From an uncultured Succiniclasticum sp. (GTDB taxonomy: Bacteria > Bacillota > Negativicutes > Acidaminococcales > Acidaminococcaceae), in assembly GCA_905235335.1 (NCBI GenBank), contig CAJOKZ010000009.1:1-46825 (forward strand): a DNA stretch of 46,825 bases, read 5' to 3'. Positions 23,518 through 34,359 of this stretch are shown here, piece after piece (the stretch's first letter is position 1; each line of letters begins with the position of its first letter). A program made the translations under genes and the position numbers. Below the pieces are notes generated by a model. It did no database searches. It had not been told where the DNA came from and saw nothing but the letters and a program-made list of their open reading frames with translations.

Positions 23518-24237
23518 TTACCTGATACACCGGATCTCTTCCACAATGGCCTCTGCCGCTTTTTTCCGATTTTCCGCCTTCATGATCGGGCGCCCCACCA
23601 CGATATGGGTCGATCCGTTGGCAAAGGCCTGCGCCGGTGTGGTCACACGGCTTTGATCATCTAGCGCGCTTCCCGCGGGACGCACACCCGGGGTCACGAT
23701 CAGGAAATCAGGACCGCAGGCTTTGCGGATCAGCGCAGCTTCTTTCGGAGAAGCGACCACGCCGTCCAGCCCCGCCTCTTTGGCCAGTTTCGCCAGTGCA
23801 ACGACCTGTTCCGGAATGGTGTTGTTATAATTCAGTGCTGCGAACTGCTCTTCATCCATGCTGGTCAGAATGGTCACCGCAATCAGCTTCGGGCGCTCGA
23901 TTCCCAGTTTCGCTGCGGTTTCCGCTACCGCCGCAGCCGCTGCTTCCATCATCTTTTTTCCGCCTACGGCATGGACGTTGATCATGTCCACCCCCAACCC
24001 TGTCTCCACCTTCAGGGCGCCGGCCACCGTGTTGGGGATATCCTGCAGTTTTAAATCCAAAAAAACTTTTTTTCCCCGTTCCTTCAGGAACCGGATCATA
24101 TCATTGCCTGCCCCGTAATAAAGTTCCATGCCTACTTTGTAATACTCTACCGCTTCCCCGATTTCATCCACGGCCTGCTTCGCTGCGTCAAGTGTCGGGA
24201 AATCCAATGCGGCAATCAGTCTCAGATCACTCTGCAT
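23518..24237 (-). CDS. pyrF: Orotidine 5'-phosphate decarboxylase
   Basis: A 239-residue TIM-barrel enzyme that decarboxylates OMP to UMP, the last step of the pathway. The catalytic D-x-K-x-x-D is in DLKLQDIPNT (61-70). The phosphate-binding end is VTPGVRPAGS and HIVVGRPIM. A GAGGTGACACG site precedes the ATG. It lies between pyrD, 144 bp upstream, and pyrE. Confidence 0.96.
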   Translation of the reverse strand: MQSDLRLIAALDFPTLDAAKQAVDEIGEAVEYYKVGMELYYGAGNDMIRFLKERGKKVFLDLKLQDIPNTVAGALKVETGLGVDMINVHAVGGKKMMEAAAAAVAETAAKLGIERPKLIAVTILTSMDEEQFAALNYNNTIPEQVVALAKLAKEAGLDGVVASPKEAALIRKACGPDFLIVTPGVRPAGSALDDQSRVTTPAQAFANGSTHIVVGRPIMKAENRKKAAEAIVEEIRCIR

Positions 24238-24381
24238 CGTGTCACCTCAAATCCTTTCCTGCTTTCTTATAAAGTCGCGTTTGTCTGTTTGCCGGCTGTA
24301 TCGCCGTACCACTGTTATAAGGGCAGCCGTTTTGCCCAGCGCGCCGCGGATCGTCCGGCTGATCCAGTCTGTTTTCCCTAT

Positions 24382-25317
24382 TTACTGCCGTCCCGGCAGC
24401 GCCAGGCCGATCATATCCCGGATCTTCTTTATGTTGTGCCTGTCCATATATTCCAAGATTCCCAGACTGATGGTCTCCGCAATGGAGGGATCCACAAAGT
24501 TGGCTGTGCCTGTGGCGATCGCGGTAGCTCCGGCCAGGAAGAACTCGATGGCATCCTCCGCGTTCATGATGCCTCCCATACCAATGATGGGAACTTTTAC
24601 AGCCTGGGCCACTTCGTAGCACATCCGTACCGCCACGGGACGGATACAGGGACCGCTGAGGCCGCCGGTCACATTACCCAGGACCGGGCGCTGCCGTTGG
24701 ATATCAATCTTCATCCCAATCAGCGTATTGATCAGGGACAGGGCATCCGTTCCCGCGTCTTCCGCCGCCTTCGCCATTTCCGTAATGCTGGTCACGTTGG
24801 GGGAAAGTTTGGTGATGACGACCTTCGATGTATTCTTTTTTACTTCCTTTACCACCTGAGCCATGCTTTTGGCATTGGTACCGAAAACCAGCCCGCCGTC
24901 TTTGATATTAGGACAGCTGACATTAATCTCTACGGCGTCCACCCCGTCTACATCCAGTTTGGCGGCCAGTTCGCCGTATTCTTCCGGAGAGGATGCGTCG
25001 ATATTGACAATGACCGGCACTTTATAGCTTCGCAGCTTCGGCAGTGTTTCCTGCAGGAAGTAATCGCTGCCCGGGTTTTCCAGCCCCACACAGTTCAGCA
25101 TGCCGGACGGCGTCTCCACCACCCGCTGCCCCTTGTTTCCGGCACGCGGCGCCAAGGTAGTTCCCTTCACCGTTATGGCGCCAACTTTTTCCAAATCCAG
25201 GAAATCGGTAAATTCCAGTCCAAAGCCAAACGTTCCGGAAGCGGTGGTCACCGGTGTTTTCATCTTCAGGCCGGCAATATCTACGGCCAGCCGGTTATGA
25301 TACAGATATCTCACCAT
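24382..25317 (-). CDS. pyrD: Dihydroorotate dehydrogenase B, catalytic subunit
   Basis: A 311-residue class 1B, FMN-containing enzyme that oxidises dihydroorotate to orotate. The catalytic cysteine lies in NVSCPN (132-137), as in 1B enzymes. The FMN-binding end has [14 protein letters not shown] and GATAIATGT. Start ATG at 25317 overlaps the pyrK stop by 7 nt, with GAGGAGGTGACGG upstream, so translation is coupled to PyrK. With PyrK it forms the NAD-linked heterotetramer typical of anaerobes. The next gene is pyrF, with 144 bp of untranslated sequence between. Confidence 0.96.
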   Translation of the reverse strand: MVRYLYHNRLAVDIAGLKMKTPVTTASGTFGFGLEFTDFLDLEKVGAITVKGTTLAPRAGNKGQRVVETPSGMLNCVGLENPGSDYFLQETLPKLRSYKVPVIVNIDASSPEEYGELAAKLDVDGVDAVEINVSCPNIKDGGLVFGTNAKSMAQVVKEVKKNTSKVVITKLSPNVTSITEMAKAAEDAGTDALSLINTLIGMKIDIQRQRPVLGNVTGGLSGPCIRPVAVRMCYEVAQAVKVPIIGMGGIMNAEDAIEFFLAGATAIATGTANFVDPSIAETISLGILEYMDRHNIKKIRDMIGLALPGRQ

Positions 25318-26084
25318 TCCGTCACCTCCTCTGCCCGGAAGACAGGACCGTCTTTACATACCTTGATGCGTTTTCCGACGCCCTGGCAGCTGCAGGACAG
25401 GCAGGCGCCCAACCCGCAGGCCATGTACCGCTCCAGCGAGACCTGACAGGGAGTACCGACCTCCATGACAGCTCCGGAAACCGCTTTCATCATGGGAGCG
25501 GGACCGCATACAAAGACACTGTCGTAGCCGCCGGCCTGCAGCATTCCCGGCAGCAGAGCCATTACGGTGCCTTTCGTGCCGAGCGAGCCGTCGTCGGTGG
25601 TAAGACCGATTTCACCTGCAATTCCCATGTACAACTCTTTCCAGAACAGGTCGTCCTCCGTCCGCCCGCCCATAAGCACGTCCGGACGGATCCCTTCCGA
25701 CGCCATGGTTTCTGCCAAAAACAGCAGCGGTGCCAGCCCGGTTCCGCCGCCAACCAGCAGCGGTTTTTTTCCGGTGCGGTCAAAGCCATGTCCCAGGGGG
25801 CCTATTACACTGATCACGTCACCGCTGCAGACATCTGCCAGTATCTTCGTCGCGTCGCCAATCACGCGATACATCAGGACGATCACCCCACGCTCCCTGT
25901 CCACACCTGCGATACCCAGCGGACGGCGCAGCAACGGGGCCGTCCTTTTGGAAACCTGCACGTTGACGAACTGTCCCGGCACGGCTTGCGCCGCAATCTG
26001 CGGCGCGATCAGGTCGATCTCCTTGGTCACGGCATTCAGTATCCGCTGCCCTATGACCTTTGCTTCCACAACATATTTAGTCAT
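25311..26084 (-). CDS. pyrK: Dihydroorotate dehydrogenase B, electron-transfer subunit
   Basis: A 257-residue FAD/[2Fe-2S] protein that passes electrons from PyrD to NAD+. The flavin-binding motif RRPLG is at 53-57, the nucleotide-binding [10 protein letters not shown] near 110-119, and the FeS ligands are cysteines 223, 228, 231 and 243 in CGLGACLSC and [14 protein letters not shown] precedes the ATG at 26084. It lies directly after carB (47 bp). Confidence 0.95.
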   Translation of the reverse strand: MTKYVVEAKVIGQRILNAVTKEIDLIAPQIAAQAVPGQFVNVQVSKRTAPLLRRPLGIAGVDRERGVIVLMYRVIGDATKILADVCSGDVISVIGPLGHGFDRTGKKPLLVGGGTGLAPLLFLAETMASEGIRPDVLMGGRTEDDLFWKELYMGIAGEIGLTTDDGSLGTKGTVMALLPGMLQAGGYDSVFVCGPAPMMKAVSGAVMEVGTPCQVSLERYMACGLGACLSCSCQGVGKRIKVCKDGPVFRAEEVTEW

Positions 26085-26131
26085 TCCAAACCTCCGGTTC
26101 TCTCCGGTTTTAATTCCAATATTTTCCGCAA

Positions 26132-29100
26132 TCAGTCATCCCAGGACAGATCCTGCAACGCCACCACGCTGACAATCCGGCGGTGACGCATGGCAGCCAT
26201 GACACGCTGCAGCGCCTTTGCCGTATCCAGCGAAGTCAGGCAGGGGATCGCATGCTCCACGGTAGACCGGCGGATCCGGAACCCGTCCCTTTCCGCAGTG
26301 CCCCCATGGTTGCTGGTATTGATGACCATAGCGATTTTCCCCTCTTTGATATCATCCAGCAGGTTCGGCGTTCCCTCGCTGACCTTGACAGCCGTTTCCA
26401 CAAAAACGCCATGTGCCCGCATATATTCCGCAGTACCGCCGGTGGCCATCACCTCATAGCCTAAGTCCAGAAAACCGGCTGCAATCCCCGTTGCTTCCGG
26501 CTTGTCCTTATCCGCCACGGTAATCAGGATGGCTCCTTCATGAGGAACGTTGATCCCGCTGGCGATGCAGGCCTTGTACAGCGCGCGGCTGAACTGGTAG
26601 TCCACCGCCATGACCTCGCCGGTGGATTTCATCTCCGGTCCCAGGGTAATATCCACATTGCTCATCTTGTTAAAGCTGAACACCGGCGCCTTACAGGCAT
26701 AATAGTCCGGGAAATACTGCAGTCCAGGCCTGTAACCCTGTTCCCGGATCGATACGCCCATGGCGCATTTCGTCGCCACGTCCACCATGGGAATCGTGGT
26801 GACCTTGCTCAAAAACGGTACGGTGCGGCTGGAACGGGGGTTGACCTCTATAACGTACACGTTACCGTCCCGGACGATGTACTGCACGTTGATCATTCCC
26901 TTCACTTCCAGGTTCAGCGCCATCTTTACCGTATAATCGATGATCGTCCTGATAACATGCTCCGACAGGCTGCGGGGCGGATATACGGCAATGGAGTCGC
27001 CGGAATGAACCCCGGCCCGCTCGATATGCTGCATGATGCCGGGCATCAGCACCTCTTTTCCGTCGCAGATGGCGTCCACTTCCACCTCGGTGCCCATCAG
27101 GTAATGATCCACCAGCACCGGATGGTCGCTGGAAGCCTGCACCGCATGTTCCATGTAATGCCGCAGCTCATCATCCGTATAGACGATTTCCATCGCACGT
27201 CCGCCCAGCACGTAGCTGGGGCGCACCATGACCGGGTAACTTACGTCATGAGCCGCGTCCAACGCTTCTTCCAGACAGGTGACGCTGTGTCCTCTGGGAC
27301 GTGAGATCTCGCACTGGGTCAGTACCTCGTCAAAACGTTCCCGGTCTTCTGCCCGGTCGATGCTGTCCACACTGCTGCCCAAAATCCTGACCCCGGCTTT
27401 TGCAAGCGGGGCTGCCAGGTTAATGGCCGTCTGACCGCCAAACTGGACAATAACCCCTTCCGGCTTCTCCTTATCCAGCACATTCAGAACATCTTCCACA
27501 TGCAGCGGCTCAAAATACAACTTGTCAGACGTATCAAAATCCGTACTTACCGTCTCCGGATTGTTGTTGATGATGATCGTTTCGTATCCCAGTTCCTTCA
27601 GCGCCCAGACGGAATGCACGGTGCAATAATCGAATTCCACACCCTGCCCGATACGGATCGGGCCGGAGCCGAGGATGCACACCTTTTTCCGCGGCGTAAC
27701 CTCCACCTCGTCTTCTGTCGCGTAAGTGGAATAATAATACGGGGTAGCCGCCTCAAATTCGGCTGCGCAGGTATCTACCATCTTATACGTGGGAATAATG
27801 CCCCAAACCTTGCGCTGCTGCCGGATCTCCTGCCAGGCGGTCCCTGTGTATCCGGCGATGACTTCATCGGCAAATCCCATCTTTTTGGCCTTGCGAAGCA
27901 GTTCTTCCGTCAGCGGTCCGGCCTGTAAAAGCCGTTCCATAGCAACAATATGTACGATCTTTTCCAGGAACCACGGATTGATCTTCGTGACTTCATACAC
28001 TTCGTCAACCGTGCCACCCCTGCGCAGGAATTCGGCAATGGCAAAAAGCCGTTCGTCGTCCTGTTCGTGTACCCGGCAACGCAGTTCTTCCAGGGACAGT
28101 CCGGCCAGATGTTTCAGCTGCAGGTGTTTGCAACCGATTTCCAGGCACCGGGCTGCCTTCAGCAACGCCGCTTCAAAGTTGCGCTCAATGGCCATCACTT
28201 CACCGGTGGCTTTCATCTGGGTACCCAGCGTCCGGTCCGCTGTGACGAATTTATCGAAGGGCCACCGCGGGAATTTTACCACCAGATAGTCCAGTGTCGG
28301 CTCAAAGCAGGCCGTTGTCTTTTTCGTCACTGCGTTTTTGATCTCATCCAGCGTGTATCCCGCCGCTATCTTGGCTGCTACCTTGGCGATGGGGTATCCG
28401 GTCGCCTTGGATGCAAGCGCAGAAGAACGGCTGACACGGGGATTAACCTCAATGACATAATACTGCTCAGAATTAGGATCCAGCGCCAGCTGAACATTGC
28501 AGGCGCCGCAGACCTTCAGTTCCCTTACGATGTCGATGGAAGCCTGCCGCAGCATCTGCACTTCCCTGTCGCTCAGTGTCTGGCAGGGCGCCACCACCAC
28601 AGAATCCCCCGTATGGATGCCCACCGGATCCACATTTTCCATATTACATACGGTAATGCAGTTATCTTCCGCATCCCGCAGCACTTCGTATTCGATTTCC
28701 TTCCAGCCGGCCACCGACCTCTCAATCAGGGCCTGCCCGATCAGGCTGTAGGTCAGTCCCTTGTTGACGATATCGTCCAGCTCAGCATCGTCATGGGCGA
28801 TGCCGCCGCCGGTGCCGCCCAACGTATAAGCAGGTCTGACGATCAGCGGATACCCTACCTTATGGGCAAACTCCTTCGCCGCCGAAACCGTTTCCACAAT
28901 AGTGCTCTCTGGAACCGGCTGATGGATCTTCTCCATGGCTTCCTTGAACAGTTCTCTGTCCTCCGCCCGTTTGATGGATGCGATCTGCGTGCCCAGCAGT
29001 CTGACGCCGAAATTCCGCAGGATTCCCTTTTCGTCCAGCTCCATGGCAAGGTTCAGGCCAACCTGCCCCCCCAGTGTCGCCAGCATAGCGTCCGGATGTT

Positions 29101-29341
29101 CCTTGCGAATGACGCTTTCCAGGAATTCCACATTCAACGGTTCCACATACACCCGGTCCGCAATGTGGGTATCCGTCATAATGGTGGCTGGGTTACTGTT
29201 GACCAGCACCACTTCCAGTCCCTCTTCCCGTAAGGAACGGCAGGCCTGTGTGCCGGAATAGTCAAATTCCGCCGCCTGCCCGATGATGATGGGCCCGGAA
29301 CCGATAACCAGAACCTTCTTCACTCCCTGTACGCGAGGCAT
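26132..29341 (-). CDS. carB: Carbamoyl-phosphate synthase large subunit
   Basis: A 1069-residue synthetase that makes carbamoyl phosphate from bicarbonate, ammonia and two ATP. Two homologous halves are visible, each with [13 protein letters not shown] or [14 protein letters not shown] at its start and an ATP-grasp domain (about 125-330 and 670-870). The oligomerisation domain links them. The C-terminal segment from about 935, with [18 protein letters not shown], is the MGS-like allosteric domain that binds UMP or ornithine-type effectors. The start codon overlaps the carA stop (TGATG). Length is normal. Confidence 0.97.
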   Translation of the reverse strand: MPRVQGVKKVLVIGSGPIIIGQAAEFDYSGTQACRSLREEGLEVVLVNSNPATIMTDTHIADRVYVEPLNVEFLESVIRKEHPDAMLATLGGQVGLNLAMELDEKGILRNFGVRLLGTQIASIKRAEDRELFKEAMEKIHQPVPESTIVETVSAAKEFAHKVGYPLIVRPAYTLGGTGGGIAHDDAELDDIVNKGLTYSLIGQALIERSVAGWKEIEYEVLRDAEDNCITVCNMENVDPVGIHTGDSVVVAPCQTLSDREVQMLRQASIDIVRELKVCGACNVQLALDPNSEQYYVIEVNPRVSRSSALASKATGYPIAKVAAKIAAGYTLDEIKNAVTKKTTACFEPTLDYLVVKFPRWPFDKFVTADRTLGTQMKATGEVMAIERNFEAALLKAARCLEIGCKHLQLKHLAGLSLEELRCRVHEQDDERLFAIAEFLRRGGTVDEVYEVTKINPWFLEKIVHIVAMERLLQAGPLTEELLRKAKKMGFADEVIAGYTGTAWQEIRQQRKVWGIIPTYKMVDTCAAEFEAATPYYYSTYATEDEVEVTPRKKVCILGSGPIRIGQGVEFDYCTVHSVWALKELGYETIIINNNPETVSTDFDTSDKLYFEPLHVEDVLNVLDKEKPEGVIVQFGGQTAINLAAPLAKAGVRILGSSVDSIDRAEDRERFDEVLTQCEISRPRGHSVTCLEEALDAAHDVSYPVMVRPSYVLGGRAMEIVYTDDELRHYMEHAVQASSDHPVLVDHYLMGTEVEVDAICDGKEVLMPGIMQHIERAGVHSGDSIAVYPPRSLSEHVIRTIIDYTVKMALNLEVKGMINVQYIVRDGNVYVIEVNPRSSRTVPFLSKVTTIPMVDVATKCAMGVSIREQGYRPGLQYFPDYYACKAPVFSFNKMSNVDITLGPEMKSTGEVMAVDYQFSRALYKACIASGINVPHEGAILITVADKDKPEATGIAAGFLDLGYEVMATGGTAEYMRAHGVFVETAVKVSEGTPNLLDDIKEGKIAMVINTSNHGGTAERDGFRIRRSTVEHAIPCLTSLDTAKALQRVMAAMRHRRIVSVVALQDLSWDD

Positions 29342-30411
29342 CAGCGGTCACCTCCCATCATCTTCACAAAACGACGGAACAGATATTCGTGACCGCCGGG
29401 GCCCGGGCAGGCCTCCGGATGGTACTGCACCGTAAAGGAAGGATGTGTTTTGTAATACAGTCCTTCAATCGTTTTGTCGTTCAGGGAAACATTGCTGATC
29501 TCCACCCGGTCATCCAGAGACTTTTCATCTACTGCATAACCATGATTTTGGGACGAGATACAAATCTTGTGCTCCCGCAGGTCCCGGACAGGGTGATTGA
29601 TACCCCGGTGCCCGAATTTCATCTTATACGTATCGTACCCGCTGGCCAGCGCAAGCAGCTGGTGCCCCAGGCAAATTCCAAAGATGGGTTTTCGCCCAAT
29701 CATCCGGCGGATGTTTTCGATCACTTCAGGCAGGTCCTTTGGATCTCCCGGCCCGTTGGACAGGAAGATACCGTCCGGATTATCGGCCAACACTTCCTCC
29801 GCTTCAGTATACGCTGGATACACGGTAAGACGGCAGCCGAAACTGACCAGATACTGCAGGATGTTGCGCTTGATGCCGTAATCCATGACAGCGACCCGAT
29901 ACGAGCCTTCCCCCATCTCATATTTTTCTTTTACCGTGACCTGCTTCACCTGGTCGTGCACATCCGGCGAAGCCAGCATCTCTCTTACCTTTTCTTCGCT
30001 GGTGTCCGCCGCTGTGACAACGCCCTTCAAGACTCCGTAATTTCGTAATTTGCGGGTGATGGCGCGGGTGTCCACGCCCGTCAGCACCGGCACATCCTGC
30101 TGTTCCAGAAATGCCGACAGCGTGCCCTCGCTGCGCCAGTTGCAGGGGTAGTCGCATAACTCGCTGACCACATAACCCTGGAAAAAGCACCGTTCCCCCT
30201 GGTTGAAGCAGGGGTTCACGCCATAATTCCCGACCAGCGGATAGGTCATCACTACGATCTGTTCGCAGAATGACGGATCCGTGAGGGTCTCCTGGTATCC
30301 GCTCATGCCAGTGGTGAAAACTACCTCTCCCACCGCATCGCGTCGGCCGTACAGTTCCCCCTCATAGACACTGCCGTCCTTCAATACCAGCTTCCCTCTT
30401 ATTTTTTGCAT
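29341..30411 (-). CDS. carA: Carbamoyl-phosphate synthase small (glutaminase) subunit
   Basis: A 356-residue glutamine amidotransferase that supplies ammonia to CarB. The class I triad is Cys247 in [15 protein letters not shown], and His331 with Glu333 in [11 protein letters not shown]. The N-terminal CPSase_sm domain starts [17 protein letters not shown] chose ATG at 30411, just inside the pyrC end, with GGAG 4 nt upstream; the open frame to 30474 lacks family similarity. Its stop overlaps the carB start. Confidence 0.96.
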   Translation of the reverse strand: MQKIRGKLVLKDGSVYEGELYGRRDAVGEVVFTTGMSGYQETLTDPSFCEQIVVMTYPLVGNYGVNPCFNQGERCFFQGYVVSELCDYPCNWRSEGTLSAFLEQQDVPVLTGVDTRAITRKLRNYGVLKGVVTAADTSEEKVREMLASPDVHDQVKQVTVKEKYEMGEGSYRVAVMDYGIKRNILQYLVSFGCRLTVYPAYTEAEEVLADNPDGIFLSNGPGDPKDLPEVIENIRRMIGRKPIFGICLGHQLLALASGYDTYKMKFGHRGINHPVRDLREHKICISSQNHGYAVDEKSLDDRVEISNVSLNDKTIEGLYYKTHPSFTVQYHPEACPGPGGHEYLFRRFVKMMGGDR

Positions 30412-31691
30412 AATTCTCCGTCTTTCATCACAATCCGGCCGGCCACCACAGCGGCAACCGCTTTTCCTTTGCATTTCTTCCCTTCAAACGGGGTCACTTT
30501 GCCAATCGTATAAAATTTCTTCGAATCGACCGTCCATTCCTTCTCCAGGTCCAGTATCGTGATATCCGCCGGGGCACCTTCCGCCAGCTTTCCGCCTTTC
30601 AGTTGGAAGATTTCGGCCGGACGGCAGCTCATCTTTTCAACAACCTGCCCCAGTGTCAGCACACCTGTATGATAAAGATCTGTCAGTACCACGCCTACGG
30701 AAGTCTCCAGACCACAAAAACCATTGGGGGCTTTGCGGAATTCCACATCCTTTTCTTCCGGCGCGTGAGGCGCGTGATCGGTAACGATGATATCGATGGT
30801 ACCGTCCAACAGGCCGGCACGCAGGGCGTCCACATGATCCCGGCTTCGCAGCGGCGGGGATACCCTTGTGGCCGTACTGTACCCCAGGCAGGCTTCGTCA
30901 GTCAGCGTCAGATGATGCACCGTAGCCTCCGCCGTCACCGGATAGCCTTTCGCTTTTGCCTGACGGATGATGTCCACCGCGCCTTTACTGGCTACATGTG
31001 CAATATGGACACGCGCTCCTGTATATCCGGCCACCAGCACATCCCGGGCAACTGCAATGTCCTCCGCCACGGAAGGCACACCGGGCACACCCATCTTTGC
31101 CGAGACCGCCCCTTCATGCATATATCCGTCCGCATTCAGCTCGCTTTCGATGCTGTGGGAGACCAGAGGCGCGTCAAAACTCGTCATATATTTTGCCGCG
31201 TTCATCAAAAGGCGGCTGCTGTCCACATAATGGCCGTCATCAGAGAAAGCCACCGCGCCTTTTTCCAGCATATCCCCCATCTCGGACAATTCTTTTCCTG
31301 CCTCATCCTTGCTGATGGAACCGATGACTTCCACGTTCACATATCCTTCCCGGGCCGCCCTCTCTTTAATACCGCTGACCACGATGGATGTGGATATGGC
31401 CGGCTTCGTATTGGGCATGCAGGCAATGGTGGTGATACCGCCAGCCGCTGCCGCCATGGTACCGGTACGAATGCTTTCCTTCGCTTCCAGTCCAGGTTCC
31501 CGCAGATGGGTGTGCATGTCGATAAACCCGGGAGCCACAATCTTCCCGGTAGCATCATATATTTCCTCTGCCTGATCCGGCAAGTCTTTCCCGATTTTTA
31601 CGATTTTACCGTCTTCTGCCAGAATGTCGCAGATTGCGTCAAGTTGTTGGGAGGGATCGACTACCCGCCCATTTTTAATTAGCAGCTTCAA
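30399..31691 (-). CDS. pyrC: Dihydroorotase (class I)
   Basis: A 430-residue metal-dependent amidohydrolase that cyclises carbamoyl aspartate to dihydroorotate. The metal site HTHLRE (60-65) follows GFIDMHTH; the flexible loop and later ligands are in SHSIESELN, HIAHVASK and VTDHAPHAPEEK. The C-terminal region EKEWTVDSKKFYTIGK belongs to the composite beta domain. It overlaps pyrB upstream by 17 nt and carA downstream by 13 nt, so the cluster is translated as a tightly packed unit. Confidence 0.96.
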   Translation of the reverse strand: MKLLIKNGRVVDPSQQLDAICDILAEDGKIVKIGKDLPDQAEEIYDATGKIVAPGFIDMHTHLREPGLEAKESIRTGTMAAAAGGITTIACMPNTKPAISTSIVVSGIKERAAREGYVNVEVIGSISKDEAGKELSEMGDMLEKGAVAFSDDGHYVDSSRLLMNAAKYMTSFDAPLVSHSIESELNADGYMHEGAVSAKMGVPGVPSVAEDIAVARDVLVAGYTGARVHIAHVASKGAVDIIRQAKAKGYPVTAEATVHHLTLTDEACLGYSTATRVSPPLRSRDHVDALRAGLLDGTIDIIVTDHAPHAPEEKDVEFRKAPNGFCGLETSVGVVLTDLYHTGVLTLGQVVEKMSCRPAEIFQLKGGKLAEGAPADITILDLEKEWTVDSKKFYTIGKVTPFEGKKCKGKAVAAVVAGRIVMKDGELCKK

Positions 31692-32634
31692 TTTGTTTAC
31701 CTCCAGTCAGTGTCAGGAATAACAGTGCCATACGGACCGCCACGCCGTTCTGTACTTCGTCGCGGATCGCGGCCTGATCGCAGTAACCCACGTCCCAGGA
31801 AATTTCCAGCCCCCGGTTCATAGGACCGGGATGCAATACGACACAGTCCGGTTTCGCCAGTTTCAGCCTGGCTTCGTTCAGGCCGAAGATGCGGGCATAC
31901 TCCCTGGGTGACGGGAACAGGCCGCTTTTCTGCCGTTCCAGCTGGATCCTCAGCACATCGATGGCATCTGCCCCTTCGATTGCTTCCTCGATACGCCTGT
32001 GATAGGTCACTCCCAGGCTCTCGATGGCATATGGCATCAGCGGACGGGGCCCGGCCACATGCACATCGGCACCCAGTTTGGTCCAGGCCGCGATGTTAGT
32101 GCGGGCCACACGGCTGTATAAGATATCGCCGAGGATGACCATCTTTTTCCCTTTCAGGTCTTTCAGTCCGTGCTCACGCAGGGTGAACAGGTCCAGCAGT
32201 CCCTGGGACGGATGGGCATGGGCGCCGTCTCCGGCGTTGATAATGACAGGCGCAGCCACGTCCGCGGCATATACCGCCGCGCCTTCAATGGGATGACGCA
32301 TAACGATGGCGTCACAGCACATGGACTGCACGGTCAGGATAGTATCCCGCAGGCACTCCCCCTTTACCACGCTGGAAGTGGAGGTAGTAATATTAACCAC
32401 GTCCGCCCCCAGATATTTACCCGCCAGTTCAAAAGATGTACGGGTACGTGTACTGGGCTCGTAAAACAGGTTGATGATGGATTTTCCTCGCAGGGAAGGT
32501 ACTTTTTTAATGTCACGTTTCATGATCTTTTTCATTTCCGCAGCAGTCTGCAGAACCAGATCGTACTCCTCGACGCTGAAACTTTCCAGGTCGAGGACGT
32601 CCCTGCCAGCCAGGGACACGGGTGCTTTTGCCAT
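31675..32634 (-). CDS. pyrB: Aspartate carbamoyltransferase catalytic subunit
   Basis: A 319-residue enzyme that joins carbamoyl phosphate and aspartate. The carbamoyl-phosphate loop is STRTRTSFE (61-69), the next binding stretch is MRHPIEGAA, and the C-terminal motif is VLHPGPMNRG. The regulatory PyrI subunit is absent, as in most Firmicutes with this operon layout. ATG at 32634 has AGGAGG 7 nt upstream; the frame open to 32769 crosses the leader terminator and is not coding. It is the first gene of the operon, so expression follows the PyrR-type leader. Confidence 0.97.
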   Translation of the reverse strand: MAKAPVSLAGRDVLDLESFSVEEYDLVLQTAAEMKKIMKRDIKKVPSLRGKSIINLFYEPSTRTRTSFELAGKYLGADVVNITTSTSSVVKGECLRDTILTVQSMCCDAIVMRHPIEGAAVYAADVAAPVIINAGDGAHAHPSQGLLDLFTLREHGLKDLKGKKMVILGDILYSRVARTNIAAWTKLGADVHVAGPRPLMPYAIESLGVTYHRRIEEAIEGADAIDVLRIQLERQKSGLFPSPREYARIFGLNEARLKLAKPDCVVLHPGPMNRGLEISWDVGYCDQAAIRDEVQNGVAVRMALLFLTLTGGKQIEAAN

Positions 32635-32743
32635 GATGGTTCCTCCTGTTCTTCTGAAGAAAATACGTTTGTGAACGCCGTCCACCTGCTGCCGCCGGCG
32701 ACAGCACATAACAGGCTCCGGCCCGTATTTTCCAAAATAATAA

Positions 32744-32777
32744 AAGCCTTCTTGTCCCGCAGGATGCAAGAAGGCTT
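32744..32777 (-). terminator. Leader terminator of the pyr operon (attenuator)
   Basis: AAGCCTTCTTG (32744-32754) pairs with CAAGAAGGCTT (32767-32777), 11 bp, followed on the minus strand by TTATTATTTT. It lies 110 bp upstream of pyrB, after the PyrR-type motif, so it is placed as a regulated attenuator rather than an end-of-gene terminator. Confidence 0.9.
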
Positions 32778-32813
32778 ATTTTTTATTCAAAACACTTCAT
32801 TTTTATTAAGTCA

Positions 32814-32843
32814 CCTTACAGTCTCACAGGACCGATTTAAAGG
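32814..32843 (-). promoter_or_regulatory. PyrR-binding RNA motif in the pyr leader
   Basis: The minus-strand sequence has CCTTTAAATCGG, then GTCCTGTGAGACTG, then TAAGG. It matches the established PyrR anti-antiterminator pattern: a CCTT...AAGG closing stem and a TCC-N-G-N-GAG loop. In B. subtilis, UMP-bound PyrR binds this motif and allows terminator formation. TATTCAAAAC before and GTTTTGAATA after it could pair as an alternative structure. No pyrR gene is in this window. Confidence 0.85.
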
Positions 32844-32864
32844 TTAAGCTATTCAGTTTTGAAT

Positions 32865-32893
32865 ATTATAACACGAACTGTCTGTCACTTCAA
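32865..32893 (-). promoter_or_regulatory. Promoter of the pyr operon
   Basis: TTGAAG (32888-32893) and TATAAT (32865-32870) are 17 bp apart on the minus strand. This places transcription start just before the PyrR motif. Confidence 0.88.
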
Positions 32894-32938
32894 CCGCTAA
32901 TTTCAGAATCGCCGCATAAGGATGCCGTCATGACAAAA

Positions 32939-34294
32939 TCACGCCAGCTGCGCCAGCAGTTCCGTATCATCCCGGCTTAACAGCGACGGATTTGTGATTT
33001 CCTTCATCTTCTCCCACTGCTTCCGGCTGCGGGAAGGCTGGGTGCTGTGCCAGTATTCCGCCGTAAGCTCCATGAAAAACCGTACCTGCTGCCGGCGCTT
33101 GTCAGATTTCCCGCAGGAAGTAATCCAAAAACGCTGCCATATAAGATAAATTTCCCATTCGTCCTTCATCAGCAGGCGTGCACAGCCGGCTGCCATATCC
33201 CTTGCATTGCGAAGCAGGAAGCGGATCAGGTCTGTAATGTCTTCCTGTTCGGAAACCAGTTTCATCTTCTGTTCCAGATGCTCCAGCATGCTGGCATCCC
33301 TGTGGGCATTCCCTTCCTCCAGCAACGTACACTGCCATCCGATATGTCGGTATCTCCGCAACGCCCAGAACAACGCTGTCATTGCAAACCACTGGCAGGG
33401 CTCATATAAACGAAGGGCGCTTTCAAAACCGTCCCATTTGCATTGTATCTGCATATGAAGAGAAAAATCAGCCAGGGCCTTGCGGATCAGCCGGAAATCA
33501 CGAACCTTCCCCAGGAACAGGCACAACTCCTTCAAAAGCAGCGTGCATTCCTGTACCCATCCCCGTTGGGCAATCTGGGCAGCGATCCGGCTCCATTCCA
33601 TCACAAAATGCTGCCGCATGGCAAAATCCGCTGTAGGATGGCGTAAAATGCGGCGGCTCATCCGGCAGACAGTGAGCAAGATGTCCATTTGACGTCGGTC
33701 CGCCGTCACAAACAACAGGTCTGCCAACGCAGAAAGGATTGCGCCGTTAACCGGCACCGGGTTTTCAGACCATTGCGCATAAAACGCATTCACAATATCC
33801 TGCAATTCCCTGTCATGGCGTGTGCGGGCCGCTGTATCCGCCACATTCCGCAAATACAGATATCCCTCGCCGGAAAGTTCAGGATCTTCATTGCCAAGCA
33901 AGCGTAAATCTTCCAAGATAATTTGGCCGCAGCCCTTTCCCAAAGCTGGCATCTCCTGTTTAAAGGCGAGACAGCCCAGCAGTCCTACCTGTTTCAGGAT
34001 CTCGCCCCGAACAGAGGGACAGCCGACGATGGTTTTTCGGAAAACACCCATCAGCTTATCTGTTTCTTCATCCCTTTTACTGCGCAGGTAATACAGCCCC
34101 GCATCTTTCAGCTTTGCCGCCAGTTCTTCCGTTTCCTCGCCCTGTTCCGCCATCCAGTTCAGCAACTTGTAATCCGGAGCCTGTAACAGCAGCTGCTTAC
34201 GACGGGCATCCTTTTCTTCCTCTAATTCCCGGTCGAGCCTTTCGTCAAAGTCAGTATATCCTTTTTTAAAAATATTTTCTTCAGATCGTGCCAT
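32939..34294 (-). CDS. Uncharacterised alpha-helical protein (451 aa)
   Basis: I do not recognise this family. The 451-residue product has no signal peptide and no clear membrane segment. The N terminus is highly charged (DERLDRELEEEKDARRKQLL). The rest alternates amphipathic helices rich in leucine, arginine and tryptophan, as in helical-repeat scaffolds. Local stretches such as GEILKQVGLLGCLAFKQ, GYLYLRNVADTAARTR and GAILSALADLLFVTADRR could be tetratricopeptide/ARM-like repeats, but no consensus is clean. The RBS is poor (CGGTAAACAGT). It follows the etf cluster and ends just before the pyr promoter. It may be read from the etf transcript. Confidence 0.7.
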   Translation of the reverse strand: MARSEENIFKKGYTDFDERLDRELEEEKDARRKQLLLQAPDYKLLNWMAEQGEETEELAAKLKDAGLYYLRSKRDEETDKLMGVFRKTIVGCPSVRGEILKQVGLLGCLAFKQEMPALGKGCGQIILEDLRLLGNEDPELSGEGYLYLRNVADTAARTRHDRELQDIVNAFYAQWSENPVPVNGAILSALADLLFVTADRRQMDILLTVCRMSRRILRHPTADFAMRQHFVMEWSRIAAQIAQRGWVQECTLLLKELCLFLGKVRDFRLIRKALADFSLHMQIQCKWDGFESALRLYEPCQWFAMTALFWALRRYRHIGWQCTLLEEGNAHRDASMLEHLEQKMKLVSEQEDITDLIRFLLRNARDMAAGCARLLMKDEWEIYLIWQRFWITSCGKSDKRRQQVRFFMELTAEYWHSTQPSRSRKQWEKMKEITNPSLLSRDDTELLAQLA

Positions 34295-34359
34295 ACTGTT
34301 TACCGTTAACTGAATTCAGGAAACACTGAACCATGGGTTTGTCTGCAAATTCTTTCCGC

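Noticed and set aside
24289-25446. Plus-strand open frame of 385 codons opposite pyrD
   Set aside because: Shadow of pyrD and pyrK; no start signal and histidine-rich nonsense composition.
27950-29233. Plus-strand open frame of 427 codons opposite carB
   Set aside because: Shadow of carB; the real protein has all the catalytic domains on the minus strand.
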